A DNA stretch of 64,000 nucleotides from Epiperipatus broadwayi. Its lineage: Eukaryota > Onychophora > Udeonychophora > Euonychophora > Peripatidae. Made by a program: the position numbers and the translations under genes. Position 1 is the stretch's first letter; each line of letters starts with the position of its first letter. The notes below the pieces were generated by a model. It searched no databases, had not been told where the DNA came from, and worked only from the letters and a program-made list of their open reading frames with translations. Shown here in pieces: positions 1 to 13,211 of the stretch. The DNA lies in NCBI GenBank assembly GCA_028023455.1, contig JAQFVV010006215.1, positions 12,627,473 through 12,691,472 of the forward strand. Reading direction: 5' to 3'.

Positions 1-3000
1 TAGACAACTTTTCATCGATCTTAAATTTTTAACTTTGCCTACTGAAGGAAACACTGGAAGGACCGCTATTTGAATAAGTATTTGCCAAAATGTACTATTT
101 GGAACGGAAAATAATCCCAGAAAATGTAAGCATTTATTTTTGTCTTCTTTATTTTAACCAATTATCAGAACTAGTCATAACACAAAAGTTATTTAGACTG
201 AAAAAAAAAAATTAATAAAGTATTTTAATTTTCGCGCTGTTATTAATTCAGCATTAAGCAGAAAAATCCGTTTGCGTATAAATTAATATTTCAAGAAAAT
301 ATTCTAAATCATTTTAAGAAATAATGAAGAAATTAAAATTTCACTTTAAATCATATAAAGTAATTGGTTGAAAAAAAAAAGTACATAAAATATTTCTTAT
401 GTCATTGGGAAGAGACATCGTCTGCTTTGATATTTCCCCAGGAAGTAATCAGTCACGTATATATATTCTTAATAACTGCTTAATATTAAATCAATTCTAT
501 TTAACATTCTTAAATATGAAATAAAGTGCCAATAATAATAGTGAATAAAGAAATATTGATTTTTTTTTCTTGATTATACAACATATAAGGTAATAATATG
601 TTAAGTGTTTAAAATTACCCAGATTATTTCAGATTGACGGAAAAACCAAGTAAACAAAATTCATAAATGATTTAAAAGTTTATTTCCAAAGATCGTAATA
701 AACTGATTATAATTGTGCTGCATTTGGATATATATATGTTACATATTAATTAAAATCACTTAGAAGATCGTATTTATAATTAAATAGATGCTTCTCAGTA
801 TAACTTTAAACCTCCTAATTTGCTGATAAAGCGAAGTGAAAGAAGTATTTATTTGTTTATTGTTAGTAAATAACTTGCAACGTGATATTTTAAATGGTTT
901 TAAAATCACCCAGATTATTTAAGAGTATAACAGATCTTCGCGCAGAAAAAAAAAAATAAGAACAACAAAAATAGATAAATCAATAGATATTAATTAAACC
1001 TATTTTAAGTGACTTAATCTCGAAAATGTTTTAATATTGCTTCAGTATGCTTACATTAGTACACAAACCGATAAAGGATTTCTATTGCCATTGGAGAAAT
1101 GTTTGAATTTTGTCTGAAGATGTTAATATTGAACCGGATAACCAAAATATATATATTACTCAGGAATGTTTGCTTATCATATCCATTTTCATATTATTTT
1201 ACTTATAAGAACGAATCAAACTTCGATAAAGTCCAAGGGTAGAAACTGTAATGTTTGTTTAGTTTGTTAATTGCTATATATAATATTGTAATGCATTTTT
1301 TTTTTCTTTCATGTGTTATTCAGATATTAGGTTTTTTTTATATATATCAGGGTATAAAATATACTAAGTAATGATGTAGCTGTGTATAAAGTTATATACA
1401 TTTATTATCCATATTTATATTATTTTCCCAATGAAGGGAAAGCATAAAATAAATATTATATATCAGGTAAGAAAGAGAAATGTTTAACTCTTTCATTGCT
1501 AAAACAGATGTTAATATTATATCAAGAAGGGGAACAAATAGATCCAAACTGGTCAAAAATATACACATAATGATACCATTGTTCTATTATATAAAATAAT
1601 TTAATAAGTATTTTTTTTATTATTATTGCTTAATTTTGCTTATAAACGAAATGTCCACTTTAAATGCAAAATGTAGTTTAATCCTCCTTGTTTACGTGTA
1701 CATGGCTTGCTATAATAAAAGGTATAATTATTGTTTTGAAATAATTAATGGTTATTTTACTGATATTGGTGGTCTGTTTATAAAACATTAACAGTTTCTG
1801 CAATGTGCAATGGAATATTTATGTTTCCACTTAGATTATTAGTGTTGTTTTACCTCGCTATTGTATTGATCAGAATTTGTGATAGATTTTAGGATGAGTT
1901 AGGGCTACATATAAGAGCCTTAGATATAATAATAATTAATATTGTACATGGGATGATGAAAAATCCCCCATTGTGATTAATATGAGAGGATGATATTGTT
2001 GGGGCTGATTAAAAGTTAGTGCTTAGAGCATAGTTACGCCTAAAAGAGGTAGATCCCATGGTCTGAATTCTGTTTTCCAGTGGAGAGGCACTGCCCCCAC
2101 TTTTATACCTATGAAAAGGTATCAGAATTGGCCATATTCTTATACAACTATTATGTTGTTTCTTGATATACAACTATCATGTTGCTTTGTAGAGCCTCCT
2201 TTATTTAGATCCCTCAAAAAGTTATATAGTTAATATTCCACCATGTATGATAAAGTGTAGTGTGTTTTAGATCGAATAGCAAGGATAAGATAAAGTCTGA
2301 TATAGCTATAGTGTTGTCTAATTGAAATAGTGTCTTTCTGATGTTGTGTAATCTTCATCAGTTTATAAACAGACCAACCAAAACTTACTAGTGTTTGTAG
2401 AACTTCTACATAAAAGAGCAAGGTGTGTACATGGACAATGTGGATTGGTTTTCAACAAGTAGGTATTTACTGATGAATTAGCAAGATCAGTTAATTAATA
2501 AATGGTTAAGTTGTGGACATAGTAAATGTTTTTGGTGTCATATGTGCATTGAACTGAGGATGTTTGCCCCACATCAATGCAATAAAATTTTTATATAGTA
2601 AATTATAATAAATTATTACTTGTATTGGGATGTGATAATTGCCCTTATCATATTCTAATAACTCAAACAGCTATAATTTGATATAATAAATTGTAATTTA
2701 GAGTTTTTATTTTTTTTATTTAAAAGTTGCGTATATCCAAAGGATATTAATCCATTTTGTGTGCAATTTTAATGCTAAAATAGCTCAAATAAGTTTAACT
2801 ATCTTAGTCTACCTGATAGAATAATAAAGAAACATATCCCAAAATGTTTGTCATATTAGTTGGTTATTACTTACCACATCATTAATTACCATCCCTAATT
2901 TTGGAATGGATTTATCTTGTTTCGTGTAATGTGTCTGAAAGAGACTTGTACATAATGTAAATAAATATTGTTGTGTTAAAAATTTATTTAGTTGTCAGTA

Positions 3001-5380
3001 TTCTTATTGCTAATCAACACACCCACACATTATATTATTGTTATTGCTATCGACCTATCCTGTGATTATGGTGTAATTGTCATCAATCAATATTGTAAAG
3101 ATCACTATATGTAGGTATATCAGAATACTTGTGTTAAGCCCTATAATTTATGAATATATCTAGGGCATCATAACTTAATAATTAAACATACTAACCTAGA
3201 GAATATTAGTTTAAGTGATACACCAAAAGATAAAAAACCTAATATTGGTTTGATCAGTTCATGTGAATTCACAGATCTATCATTCACTGGTCCTGGTCAC
3301 CTTGTTTCTAATTAATGGAGAAAGAAAGTTGGAAAGCTATTATGTTTAGCTATTGAAAAATTACTCTTACTTATTGGAACTTAAAGTTTAGCATAGTTAG
3401 GGAATGTATAGAATTTATTTAAAATTATTGAATATGGTTTAGTGATTCAATTCAGTATTAAGAACTATTTTGTGTGTGTTATGCTTGGGCAGTGGTAAAA
3501 TCCATCTCACTGACCCAAGTGTATCTTGTATATCACCCTTTAAGCTATGTGAACCCTGAGAAGGATAAATTATATTAATTTGTGATAGGATTGGAATTTA
3601 TAGTAAATTTGTATCCAGTTAATTATTGTAAGTAGAATGGAATTGTGTTACATTCACAGTGAGATATAAGGTCAACCAAACTTTAAAGTATCTATTACTT
3701 CTTTTGTCTGAAATGTATAGTTGGTTTTGACTTTATGGTGAATATTCTGGTCTTAATAAGCTTAGAATCTGTATTTTATTTAATTGTCTTATTATCATTT
3801 AATTCAATGTCAAATTTAGAGTTCTGTACATCATCTTTCATCATCATCATTCCTCTCATCTGTCATTCCAATCTTTCTTTATTCTCTTTTTCATCCTAAT
3901 TCATTATCCTAATTCACTCATCATTCATTAGCTCTTATTCCATTCTCATCTTAATCATCCATTAACTCTTACACATCTTCATTCTCAGACTCATTTTATT
4001 TTATTATTTAATTATTACTTATTTTCATCATTCATTTAATCATTTACATCCTCATTTACTTATTGCCTAATTTATACTTCTAATTTCATATTTATTCCAT
4101 CGAGCTAATTATTATTTATTTATTAGTTTGACAATAGGAAGTTTATTTTATAATTTTTTGTTTGTTTGCTTGTTGTGGATTTTGAGGCTAGCTTGACCAG
4201 AAATTATTAATCCACCTTGCGATCTTATCTAAGATTGTAGTTTCATGCGAGCTTAGCTAATAAAGAAATCATCTTTAGTTTATCATTTATTTTAGATATA
4301 TATTCTAGATTAGTTGTAGCTAGGAAAGTTACAGAGAAAGATATGATTTCAAAACGTGTAAATTGGACTAGTTAGATTTGGGGAAAAGGCTACAGGTAAG
4401 ATTATAGCGCCTAAAATGTGCGGTATGATTTATTTATGATTATAGAAATGTGTAGGCCTGATTGTCCAATGATCAGAGGAGAAGGTTACAATACAGATGC
4501 ATATAGTTTATAACTTCCACTATGATTAGGTTTTCATGTCCAACTGACTAAAGTTCTTCTCAGCTTTGGACAATAGAATGATGCATAGATTATTGATTTT
4601 TAACAATCATTTATTTTGTAGGCAATTATTTCACCTACCACACAAAAGTAGTTTTTGCTTTTAGGAAAACTTCAAAGAAATTAACTAGGCCTAAGAAAAT
4701 TTGTATTTTCTTTACTCAATTTGGACTCTTTCCAATCATCACAATTTAAATTTCACCAGATGATGCCAACGTCCCCTTCACCTTTGTACCTTCCAGATAC
4801 ATCTATTTTCATTTAAATATGCTCCAAAATCCTCTAATTACCCACACACTTCCTTTATCCTCTGATTTAACATTTTCTCTGATGTACCTTTTATTAGGAT
4901 ATCATTAAAATATGGAATCACCTCAATCATGCCACTAAAACCCTTGACAAACTTCGATTTGAATGTATTAGGTGAAAATTGTAGATTCCAAATGACAACC
5001 AATTATATTTAAAAGGCAATATGTGTAGTTATATTTATTAATGTCCATTTCATAAATACTCACATATTGTACCAGTCAAAACATGTTCATCCATCTAACA
5101 TGAGCTGGAACACAAAAAATGTACTTCAAACCCAGTCAAGCCTGAGATTTAGGTCAGGGACCAACCTGAATTCGAACCTATTCTCAAGCCCCAGATCAAA
5201 CATCTAATGAATAACATATAATGATGGCACATGAGAATTCATTTTAGATCTGGCCCACTAGCAGAGCGGAGAAGACAATGAGACTCAATATTAACTGCAT
5301 TATAACTTAACTAGGCATACATATGGTTGTACGTGTGGAAGTGGAGAAAAAGAAATTCGAACTACTCAAACAAGTTAGAC
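1..5380. other. AT-rich non-coding stretch
   Basis: No gene, RNA gene or recognisable transposon protein is visible on either strand. All open frames are short and of low complexity. Between about 3830 and 4090 the plus strand is a pyrimidine-rich, TCAT/CATC-rich low-complexity tract with weak resemblance to a decayed trinucleotide repeat. If USP34 continues downstream, this region would be intron of that gene, but no further USP34 exon could be found here by eye. Confidence 0.6.
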
Positions 5381-5775
5381 CAGGGGTCCCCAACATTTTT
5401 GCACTTAAGAGCACATTCTATAATACCGGCCAGTTGGCGGGCACCATTTATTTTTTTCAACCAGGGGGCGGGCACCATTTATTTTTTGTAAATTTATAGT
5501 TGGATATTGTTAATAATACACATAATGTACAAAAAAATATTTATTTCAAAAATAAAATTTTAACATATAATTAACGTTTATATTTTTGCGCTGTAAAAGT
5601 ATAAAATGCCCTACAATTTGATTACAATATAATACAATAATTTATAAGAAATTTTAAAAATTAAATTTATTTATATCAAATAAATAATTTTTTATCGTGT
5701 TCGGATAGCAGCGGGCACACGTAAAATGGTCTGGGGGCACCATGGTGCCCACGGGCATAGGGTTGGGGTCCCCTG
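5381..5775. mobile_element. hAT-type MITE with CAGGGGTCCCC inverted ends
   Basis: A 395-bp non-autonomous DNA transposon. The left end reads CAGGGGTCCCCAAC and the right end is its reverse complement, GTTGGGGTCCCCTG. It is flanked by near-identical 8-bp target-site duplications, agttagac at 5373-5380 and agttacac at 5776-5783 (one mismatch). CAGGG-type ends with 8-bp duplications are the classic hAT signature. The interior has a repeated GGGCGGGCACCATTT-like motif near the left end and a complementary GGGCACC/GGTGCCC cluster near the right end, so the termini can fold. It encodes no protein, so a transposase would have to act in trans. Confidence 0.88.
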
Positions 5776-5783
5776 AGTTACAC

Positions 5784-8700
5784 AATAACAAATAGTTTAA
5801 TATAATGACAAATTATATACATTATGAATTAACTGCATACATTAGTATGTGTGTGAATGAGCAAGCTGTTTACCAAACGGTAATTACGGAGTGAAATTCA
5901 CGTGAACTATTCTCATATGCTCTTTATTAATTAACAGTATATCTTTGGTGGGTACGGTATTAAGATGCCAATCATTTATTAGAAACAATTTACAAAAAAT
6001 TGCTATTAATGCTTTTATATACGGTTCTGAAACGTGGTGACTAACAATTTCGGGGAGCGTTCAGAGATTCATTATATATATATATAAGAAAACTATTTTC
6101 ATGTCACTGAGGTCATGAAAGTAAACAAAATACATTTGAAAGATTATAATTGAATCTATGACAAAATATTTATTGTAAAATTCTTTTAATTAACATTTAG
6201 AAAACAGAACACTTGATTTTCCCCAAGGCACATAGATACTCTTAAAGGCAGAAATAAATTACGACAGTGGGTACATTTTAATTAACAAAACTAGTAATAT
6301 TTGGCATATATATGTATTTTGAGCAGAGCACAATTTTAGTATTATTACAGCACTAAAATTAGGTCATAAGCAAAAAGAAATAATAATATAAAAAATGGCG
6401 GTACTGACATGATGGCAGAGAAATCAGAGGAAACAGTCATGCTTCTGGACAAAAACAAAGTCTAAGACCCCCTTCTAGGGCAGTGCTTAGAAAAAAGTGG
6501 ATTAGGTATGCCGTGGACATCACCGACGTGCAGAGGCCTTTGTGACAGGCATACTGGAATTGCCGCCAGAGGCCCTTTTATACGAAATAAGTCCTGGGAA
6601 TATCAACTATCCACAGGACAGAACTTGAGAAGAAATCTATGGGTTCGACCTTGTCGCAACCCCCAGATTAGAAGCACGTATATATATTTATGAAGATAAG
6701 CCGAATGTCAGTAACGCAGTATGGATAAATGTCACTAACGACATTGAATAGGATTTACTGCTTTAAAAATAAATGACCATTGTTTGACTGCTATAATTTA
6801 GACAAATAATACGCTATGCTGTAATAAATACATATACAAGATTTTATTTAGTAAAAGGAGTATTAAAATTTACCCCCTTCCACTTTCTGCTGTTTAAATT
6901 GATTCAATCCCACCTTCGCGGATTTTACAACAACTGAGAATATTTAAGCATATGATATTTTAAGAGTATGGAAAAAATAAAAGAAAGCTAGCAGTTATAA
7001 AAAAAAATAAGTAATAGGTCTCTCCTTTCAGAATTTAATAAATAACATTTAAAAAATACACAAGGTTTCAGAGCATTAATTAGCCTAAGTTCTGGATTCA
7101 CCCTGGGTAGAATCCAGATTTAAACAAATAATAAATTTTTATACTAAAACATAAACAAAATGTTGATTCGTAAAACAATCTGGCGAGCGTATTAATTAAT
7201 AATGCATTATGTTTTAAGGAGACATTAGTTAACCTTAATTCATGAAGGTTTACTTAAAAAGAAGATTTTAGAAATTCAACTCATCAGATTGCTTGAGATT
7301 GGCATATTAATAATAAAAGCATACATATAAAATCAAATAATAAATAACTATAAATAAATGATCGCACCAAAGTTTAAGAAAGTTAGAGCATAGTAGGATT
7401 AGATTTATAAAATATCATTTGAGAGCAGTTTACATATTAGAAAGAACTAAAATTAAATAATACATTAGGAGAAATCTTGAGAGTAGGGTTTGAGATTAAA
7501 TAAGCTAGATTTACTTGTAGGTGGTGGTATGAAAATCATTAGTGAGTTCATTTTAAAGATCCCTGCGAGTTCTTAGGTGGCAAGCTAGTTTCTATTCAGC
7601 ATTCTAAAGTTCTCCGTCAGGCTTTTACTTCATTCTATGAGAATGATGGTACAGTAGCGGAAGAAAATGACCCACAAGGGTAGGAAAGGTGATGAGCTTT
7701 CTATTCAATCATTTGTAAATTTTAAACCAGCATGGCTTATCTTGACAAAACAGTTCTCTCAACAGTAACTAATCTGCTGGTGATCAAAATTAGCCCATTT
7801 TATACTCCTGCCCAGATATTTGAAGAATGCTTTCAATTTCTTATCTCTAGCTTAAACGTAATCTTTAATCCAACAGAAATTTTAAGTTTTCTTTGTCCAT
7901 TGTTTTTGAAGATGCAACTGTTAGATAACATTCCAAAAATATATTCAAATCTATTTCTAGATTGGAAATAGATTTGACAAAAATGTTTAACAAAAGTAAA
8001 ATCTTTAATCCCATTCCCCATTTTATTTTCAGTAAGACTTTAATTAAAAATTCCTTCCCAAGATTAAAACACTATTATATTTCCAATCCTTTAATTATTT
8101 TTGGACAATTAATGGTTGCATCTTCCATCTTGGATTTTATAAAAAATATACAGTTTAATAGAAAAAACAATTTAAAAAGAAAAAGTTTTAAAATGACATA
8201 TAATAAGATATTTTTTAAAAAAAATCAATATTTTGTTAATATTTTTGCTCCTGTAATATATATATATCTGAGCCGCACCTATGTATTTTTAATGTGAAGA
8301 AAAGAATTAATAAAAAATAAAAAAATTAATAATAATACATATTGAAAAGTTAAACTTTATAAATTTTAGGCATGCATCTCAAATATATAGATAAAATATA
8401 TATACACGACTAAAGGAGTTGGATGGGATATAGGGTTTAAACACAAGTTAGTAGATGACATCATGAAGCTCAATCTTAAGCTAAGATTGACTGCTTCAAT
8501 ATAAGGCAGAGCATATAGTATAAACTCATTTTTCCCCAATAATTTAGCATGATAAAATAAATACCTAATACATTATATACAAATTAGTGGCACTATAAAG
8601 AGTATAAACTGAAATAATATAAAATCATCAAAATGTCATCTATAAATTATATATTTTATCAGTGAAAAAAACTGATCAAGCACTACACAATGTATGTTAT

Positions 8701-9320
8701 AGATTCAACTGATCTTAACAGCTCCCATAGGAGAAGACCAATCAATAATTTCAAACTTAAACATTAGATGAATTGTATTTTGTGATACTTAAATAAAAAG
8801 GAAATTGCTAGGTTTGATACAAAAATTGTCTTCTCTCAAGGCAATTGATATAACTAGTTGACTGTGAAACATAACCTGCAAAAATTGATAGTTTTTTTTT
8901 ATGAATGTATAAACAAAGAAAATATAATTTGTAGATGGCAAATTTAAAAGCTTACACCATTTCAATTTATTATATATATATTAATATTGTTTATTTATCT
9001 TAACTTTATAACAATAATAAAAGCACTGCATAAAGTCAATAGGAAATGAATATTTATAAAATAAATAATGCAAAAAAAAAAAAAAAAGGAATTGATTGTC
9101 TTGAATAAAAATTATAAACATACATTCTAAATCTGTAAAGTATACTAGTAATACTTTATTTTCAGTTTACTTTTAAAAATTATTGTGAAAAATATATTTT
9201 CAAAAGATCATTAAAAATAGAAAAAAGTGTAATCCATTATGCTGCTTTTTCATATATTTAAATAAATCATAGGATACATCTTTATCTAACAAGTAAATAC
9301 TGTATATATTGAAATGAACA
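5784..9320. other. AT-rich non-coding stretch with a GC-elevated patch
   Basis: No gene is supported. The interval 6380-6690 is clearly richer in GC than its surroundings and includes a GGGTTCGA box-B-like string near 6642, so it could be a decayed repeat, but no ends or duplications were found. Open frames at 7732-7971 and 7962-8297 are rich in F, I, K, L and N, show no family motif and look like chance frames in AT-rich DNA. Confidence 0.5.
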
Positions 9321-10228
9321 ATCTATTATTCACTTCAATAAAAAAAAAAAGATGCTTTTCTCTCTCTCTCTCCTAAGTTAAGAAATATGCAGATTTGGTT
9401 TGCTAAAAAAAGGAATGGAAATAAGTGTGCAAAAACGGAAGTAACTTTTCCTCTTATAAAATTATTTTCTCTTTTCTCGTGACAAGATTGGGATATTACT
9501 TCATTCAAATTCGAGGACTTTCACTATGACTTGTAAATAAAAAGGGAGGACATTACTAACAGTTAGTTAGGATCTAATCTGGAATACTTTTGAATAATAC
9601 TTTAAATAACGCAAGCTGAAATGAAGATATAGTCTTATTTAAATGACAGCTAGAAATTACAAGACTATATTATCACCATAAACGGACTTCTAATATTTGT
9701 CAGAAAAGAAGTAGATGACAATTGTTTTGTTTTGGTGAGACTTATATTTAAAGACTGATTTGTACTTTATTTTAAATAATTTGAATTTGTGAATAATGCT
9801 TGTTCGTCAGATATTATTTTGAAAAAAAACGATCAGTTTAATAAAAAAAATATGAATTTGTAATAACTTCTCTTTATTTCTTAAAATTATTTTCATAAAA
9901 AAAATAATATCTATGCTAAGCGTATAAATTTTATAAGTTATTGATAAGAGAAAAAGATAAAGAAATAATGATATCATGTAAATGCAACGCACACATATAA
10001 ATTACGTAAAGCTCAAATAACCATAACTAACAATATAATTATTTTCATTAGACTCATTTATTAGTATTTGATTAGTTGAAAATTGGATTTAATGGAGATG
10101 GATTTATATATATGCAGTTGTTGGTTCAATGTTTAATAGATTACATATGTTCACATTCATATGGGAGAATACATTCCTATCAGTTTAATGAGTTAGAGAT
10201 AGATCTCAAAACAAGTCATCCCTGTATA
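9321..10228 (+). repeat. direct repeat, copy 1 (LTR-like)
   Basis: A ~908-bp sequence repeated in the same orientation at 13212-14117. Shared landmarks in order: a CTATTATT start, a CT-rich run, GGGATATTACTTCATTCAAA, GGATCTAATCTGGAA, ACAGCTAGAAATTACAAGAC, the TTGTTCAATGTTTAATAG block and GATCTCAAAACRAGTCA. The two copies differ by scattered substitutions and short indels, so the duplication is old. Together with the gag-like remnant between them, the simplest reading is a pair of LTRs of a decayed LTR retrotransposon, but TG...CA ends, a primer-binding site and flanking duplications were not confirmed. Confidence 0.6.
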
Positions 10229-10921
10229 GATTGTACTAAATTAGGTTTAGGATCAAAAGGCAATTCCTTATAATTATTGTATAGAAGGTGTATTCAGTTA
10301 GAATTAGGACCAAAAGGCCATTCCTTTGTATTTATTATTATATAAGCGATAGACCCTTCTCTATGACTATTGTAATAAAGATAATGTTGATGTCTATCCC
10401 ATATAGAAAATGTGTAAGTACTAGGAGATGTACAAATCAAAGAAATGTTTATATTTATAAATTCATACATATGTAGAATTATATTTAAGTTTATTGAAGT
10501 CAGGGTTAAAGGTACGGTGAATGTCTTATACTACCTATGAATTTATTGATACTATGATGTATAAAGATTAAAAGATTTTGTTAAAGAAATAAATTGCATA
10601 TCAATTAATGAATATACTTTGTAAATAAATTATCGTTACATGATTTGTTAATTTTATTAAAGAAAAAATTGTAATTAATTAATAAGTATACTTGAAAATA
10701 ATTTATTATTACATAATTCGTTACTTTTTTTGTGTAAGATTCTGGTCGACTTTCATTCATTGGGAGTAACTTATGTTTGCGATGTAGCCCAGCATTACAA
10801 ATGTGGTAGTGTAATGGTTACATTATTTATATTGAATAAAATATTGTTTTAAATATACAAATGATGACATTTCCTAATGCTTAAACCCAGGTGGCACCCA
10901 TATAATTTATGAAAATAAATA

Positions 10922-11156
10922 GAGTAAATAAGCAATTATTTTATCTAGCACTGTGCTTACAATTATATTACATTCAAATATCAGCCTTTCAAGCTAATTG
11001 AGCATGTGCCTTTTGAGAGTGTTAAATAAATGAATACTTTCCTCTTCAATCCAAGATATAGTATTTATGCAGGAATAAAAAGGATCCTCTTATTCCTACG
11101 ACTCAAATTCTTTTATATGAGCAAATCTGAAGTACTGTTGAGGAGAGTGTGAGTAG
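10922..11156 (+). repeat. foldback family, direct copy 1
   Basis: First of three copies of a ~190-235-bp sequence beginning GAGTAAATAAGCAATTATTT. It contains CAATCCAAGATATA and a GGATCCTCTTATTCCTA core and ends with GTACTGTTGAGGAGAGTGTG. The second copy (11258-11458) is in the same orientation and the third (11461-11649) is inverted. It encodes nothing recognisable. Confidence 0.8.
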
Positions 11157-11257
11157 AATTCTCACTTTAAATTACTATTTACGATGTTTTTACTCTGAAT
11201 GACGTCAGTGAAATTACTTAAATTTACTAAACGTCATCCTTACTGAAACTTAATTAT

Positions 11258-11458
11258 GAGTAAATAAGCAATTATTTTATCTAGCACCGTGTTTACAATT
11301 ATATTACATTCAAATATCAGCCTTTCAAGCTAATTGAGCACGCGCCTTTTGAGAGTGTTAAATAAATTAATACTTTCCTCTTCAATCCAAGATATAATAT
11401 TTATGCAGGAATAAAAGGGATCCTCTTATTCCTATGACTCAAATTCTTTTATATGAGC
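11258..11458 (+). repeat. foldback family, direct copy 2
   Basis: Same unit as 10922-11156 with a few substitutions (for example CACCGTGTTTAC for CACTGTGCTTAC). It ends at ATATGAG, where it abuts the inverted copy after only a couple of bases. Copies 2 and 3 therefore form a nearly spacer-less hairpin of about 190 bp per arm. Confidence 0.8.
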
Positions 11459-11460
11459 TT

Positions 11461-11649
11461 TCTACTCACGCTCTCCTCAACAGTACTCAGATTTGCTCAT
11501 ATAAAAGAATTTGAGTCTTAGGAATAAGAGGATCTTTTTTATTCCTGCATAAATACTATATCTTGGATTGAAGAGGAAAGTATTCATTTATTTCACACTC
11601 TCAAAAGGCGCGTGCTCAATTAGCTTGAATGGCTGATATTTGAATGTAA
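11461..11649 (-). repeat. foldback family, inverted copy 3
   Basis: Reverse complement of the unit at 10922-11156, from the TCTACTCACGCTCTCCTCAA end through GGCTGATATTTGAATGTAA. It retains the CTCTCCTCAACAGTACT part that copy 1 has and copy 2 lacks, so it is the inverse of a copy-1-type sequence. With copy 2 it makes a long potential hairpin. Confidence 0.8.
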
Positions 11650-12247
11650 ATAAATAGAGAAAATGTAAATAAATGAACTATTCTAAGTCTGACGACTACA
11701 TTATAATACCACCTGTTTGTAAATTTTTGTTTGCCCAGAATGAAGGCTTCAGTTTTCAGTTGTTGTAAACTCCCACTTGCCCAAGTTAGATAAATGATAT
11801 TGTTGACGAGATAATTTTTTATTTTCAATATTGGAATTATATTACAAAATTGTAATTATATTATAAAATTCAACAAGAAAGAATAAAGCAGGTTGTGCTG
11901 TGAAAAAAACATACAAGTATAATGTGGTGTACCAGCGTGTTTCAGGGGATGATCTAGCACTGTTGGTAATACATCCAGTTATAATTGTATTGCACATAAT
12001 AAGTTTTCTGCATTTAAAAATCTTGAGGATTATTAAAATGGGGAATGAAAATAAAAAGGATGAATAGCAGCAAGAAATATTAGAAGCAAATACTTCAGAA
12101 ACTAGCTAAGAAGAAGATAGCTTAGAAAATTCGGATATGGACAATGTCCATCCAGATAGTGATTCACGCAACCAAGTAAAGCATTAAGACATTAATAAAG
12201 AAGTAAAAATGCGTGAACTGCCATATCATCACAATGACGCAAATGAT

Positions 12248-12960
12248 TAACACATTATTTAGACAAATGGAATTGAGATTAATGTACCAAATGCACCAAA
12301 CTATGGAAATAATCAAAAGCAAATGAACCAAATTATAGAAGATAATCAAAAACGTATGGAACATAATCAAAAGCAGATAAAATCAAGATCAGAACATAAC
12401 CAAAAACAAATGGAATTGAGATTGATAGAACAAATAAACCGAATTATAAAAAATAATCAAAAATGAATGGAACATACTCAAAAACAAAAATAACATCAGA
12501 CCAAAAACATGATGAAAATCAGAATACGTTAAAAAATAGATTGAGCAAAAACTAGAGGATCAAATCATGGACAATGAACACGCTCAATTGCTCTTAAAAA
12601 TCATAGAATAAATTAAAAATATGTGATGAACTTTTAGTTGAATCAAAACCAAAATTACTTGAGAAAAATATATAAAGTAAATTTCTTCAAATAAATGACC
12701 AAAGACTTGAAGATATGCATAAAGCTTCACAACAAAAGTTAGATGGATCAAAAGAATGTGAGGAAAATAAAAATAGAGCAAAGCTTACTTTATCCCCAAA
12801 ATGAAATGGAATCACTGTTAACACATAACTAAATTAAGACTTGCTTAATCTATTGGATAAAGAAATCCAAGAGTATGAATCAAACATTAAATCTGTGTTA
12901 TACAGATGTATTGTATTTATACAGAGCTATGCAGAAGAATTTCATTCAACTTAAACTTAA
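12248..12960 (+). pseudogene. decayed gag-like coiled-coil coding remnant
   Basis: From 12302 to about 12466 one frame stays open and reads as a repetitive Q/N/K/E-rich segment with recurring NQKQM and EHNQKQ units, typical of a long coiled coil. Similar but frame-broken repeats continue to about 12960 (QKLDGSKE-like and LLNLLDKEIQEYE-like stretches), separated by stops. The position between two ~0.9-kb direct repeats suggests the gag region of an LTR retrotransposon. No CCHC knuckle, protease or polymerase motif could be found, so the identity is inferred from composition and context only. Confidence 0.4.
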
Positions 12961-13211
12961 CTTATAACTAAGAAAAAATAAAACACAATTTTCTTCCACA
13001 CCAATTACTTTCTCTCCATAGTTGCCAGGAAAGAAAAAGCCCAGATAGACTTTATCATCAAACTACAGATGAATAATATCACTTAATCAAACAATGAGTG
13101 AATCAACAACTTATAAAATGCCCAGTGGACATCCAAAAAAAAACTTTTAATAAGTACAATCATTTTCTTTCTTGTTTTTCAGTTTTTAAGTTGGAGAATT
13201 TCAAATAAATG

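Noticed and set aside
7732-8297. Two overlapping plus-strand open frames with hydrophobic and Lys-rich content
   Set aside because: No family motif, AT-driven composition, no splice sites or neighbours; consistent with chance.
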